A stretch of DNA of 13,739 bases from Burkholderia sp. GTDB taxonomy: Bacteria > Pseudomonadota > Gammaproteobacteria > Burkholderiales > Burkholderiaceae. Where the stretch lies: contig JASLEG010000197.1 of NCBI GenBank assembly GCA_030151225.1, forward strand, positions 1 to 13,739, in the 5' to 3' direction. How positions within the stretch are numbered: the stretch's first letter is position 1; every line of letters starts with the position of its first letter. The notes under the pieces are model-generated. The model made no database searches and was not told the origin of the DNA. It saw only the letters and a list, made by a program, of their open reading frames with translations. A program made the translations under genes and the position numbers. Below are positions 13,648 through 13,739 of this stretch, one piece after another.

Positions 13648-13739
13648 ATGAGCACGCCGCCGCGGCGCCGAAAGGCGCGCGCACTCGCCCTGCTCCTCGC
13701 CTGCCTCGCGGCGGGCGCGGCGGCCTGGCTCGCGCGGCG
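13648..13739 (+). CDS. Start of an exported or membrane protein, cut by the window end
   Basis: Only about 30 codons are visible, with no stop before the edge. The frame opens with MSTPPRRRKA and then a hydrophobic run (ALALLLACLAAGAAAWLA), the form of a signal peptide or first membrane helix. It begins 10 bases after the stop of the preceding secreted protein, so the two are probably co-transcribed. The family cannot be told from so short a piece. Confidence 0.5.
   Translation, partial: MSTPPRRRKARALALLLACLAAGAAAWLAR

Noticed and set aside
12870..13655. Long N-terminal extension of the HAD frame
   Set aside because: The extension runs antisense through the secreted protein gene; HAD family length and motif I position fit the 12869 start.

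Overview
The window is GC-rich DNA with strong third-position GC bias, AT-richer gaps between genes, and protein families typical of Burkholderia sensu stricto (a betaproteobacterium). That assignment is an inference from gene style and remembered homologues; there is no rRNA or other marker gene here. I see no tRNA, insertion sequence, integrase, CRISPR array or phage attachment site. The region looks like chromosomal accessory DNA: transport, regulation and envelope lipoproteins.

Layout, left to right. (1) A LysR-type regulator on the minus strand (31-957) ends against a perfect GC hairpin at the window edge. It is divergent, across a 733-base AT-richer gap, from madL-madM, which encode the two subunits of a malonate:sodium symporter, and a small uncharacterised third gene (2914-3384). 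No malonate decarboxylase genes are present. (2) After a 477-base gap with clustered dyad sequences lies an AraC-family regulator (3862-4917, plus). (3) It converges on three minus-strand lipoprotein genes, transcribed from 7723 down to 4982: a Sel1-repeat lipoprotein with an extremely aromatic tail, a CsgG/HfaB-like lipoprotein, and a lipoprotein made of five tandem ~50-residue repeats resembling the DUF4177 fold pattern. (4) Divergent from these across 564 bases is a secreted protein with a PASTA-like segment (8288-9226), followed by an MdtD-like MFS exporter (9350-10726). (5) A strong bidirectional hairpin separates the exporter from a minus-strand pair: a HAD phosphatase (start 12869) and an orphan FAD-dependent ferredoxin-reductase-type protein (start 12055). 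(6) Divergent from these is a small secreted four-cysteine protein with a TTG start (13164-13637), followed after 10 bases by a gene that runs off the window.

How the genes work together: madL and madM are a clear functional unit. The LysR gene may control them, but this rests on position only. The three lipoproteins share orientation and outer-membrane sorting signals, so a joint envelope role is plausible but unproven. The lipoprotein cluster, and above all the five-repeat protein, is the most likely place for something undescribed.
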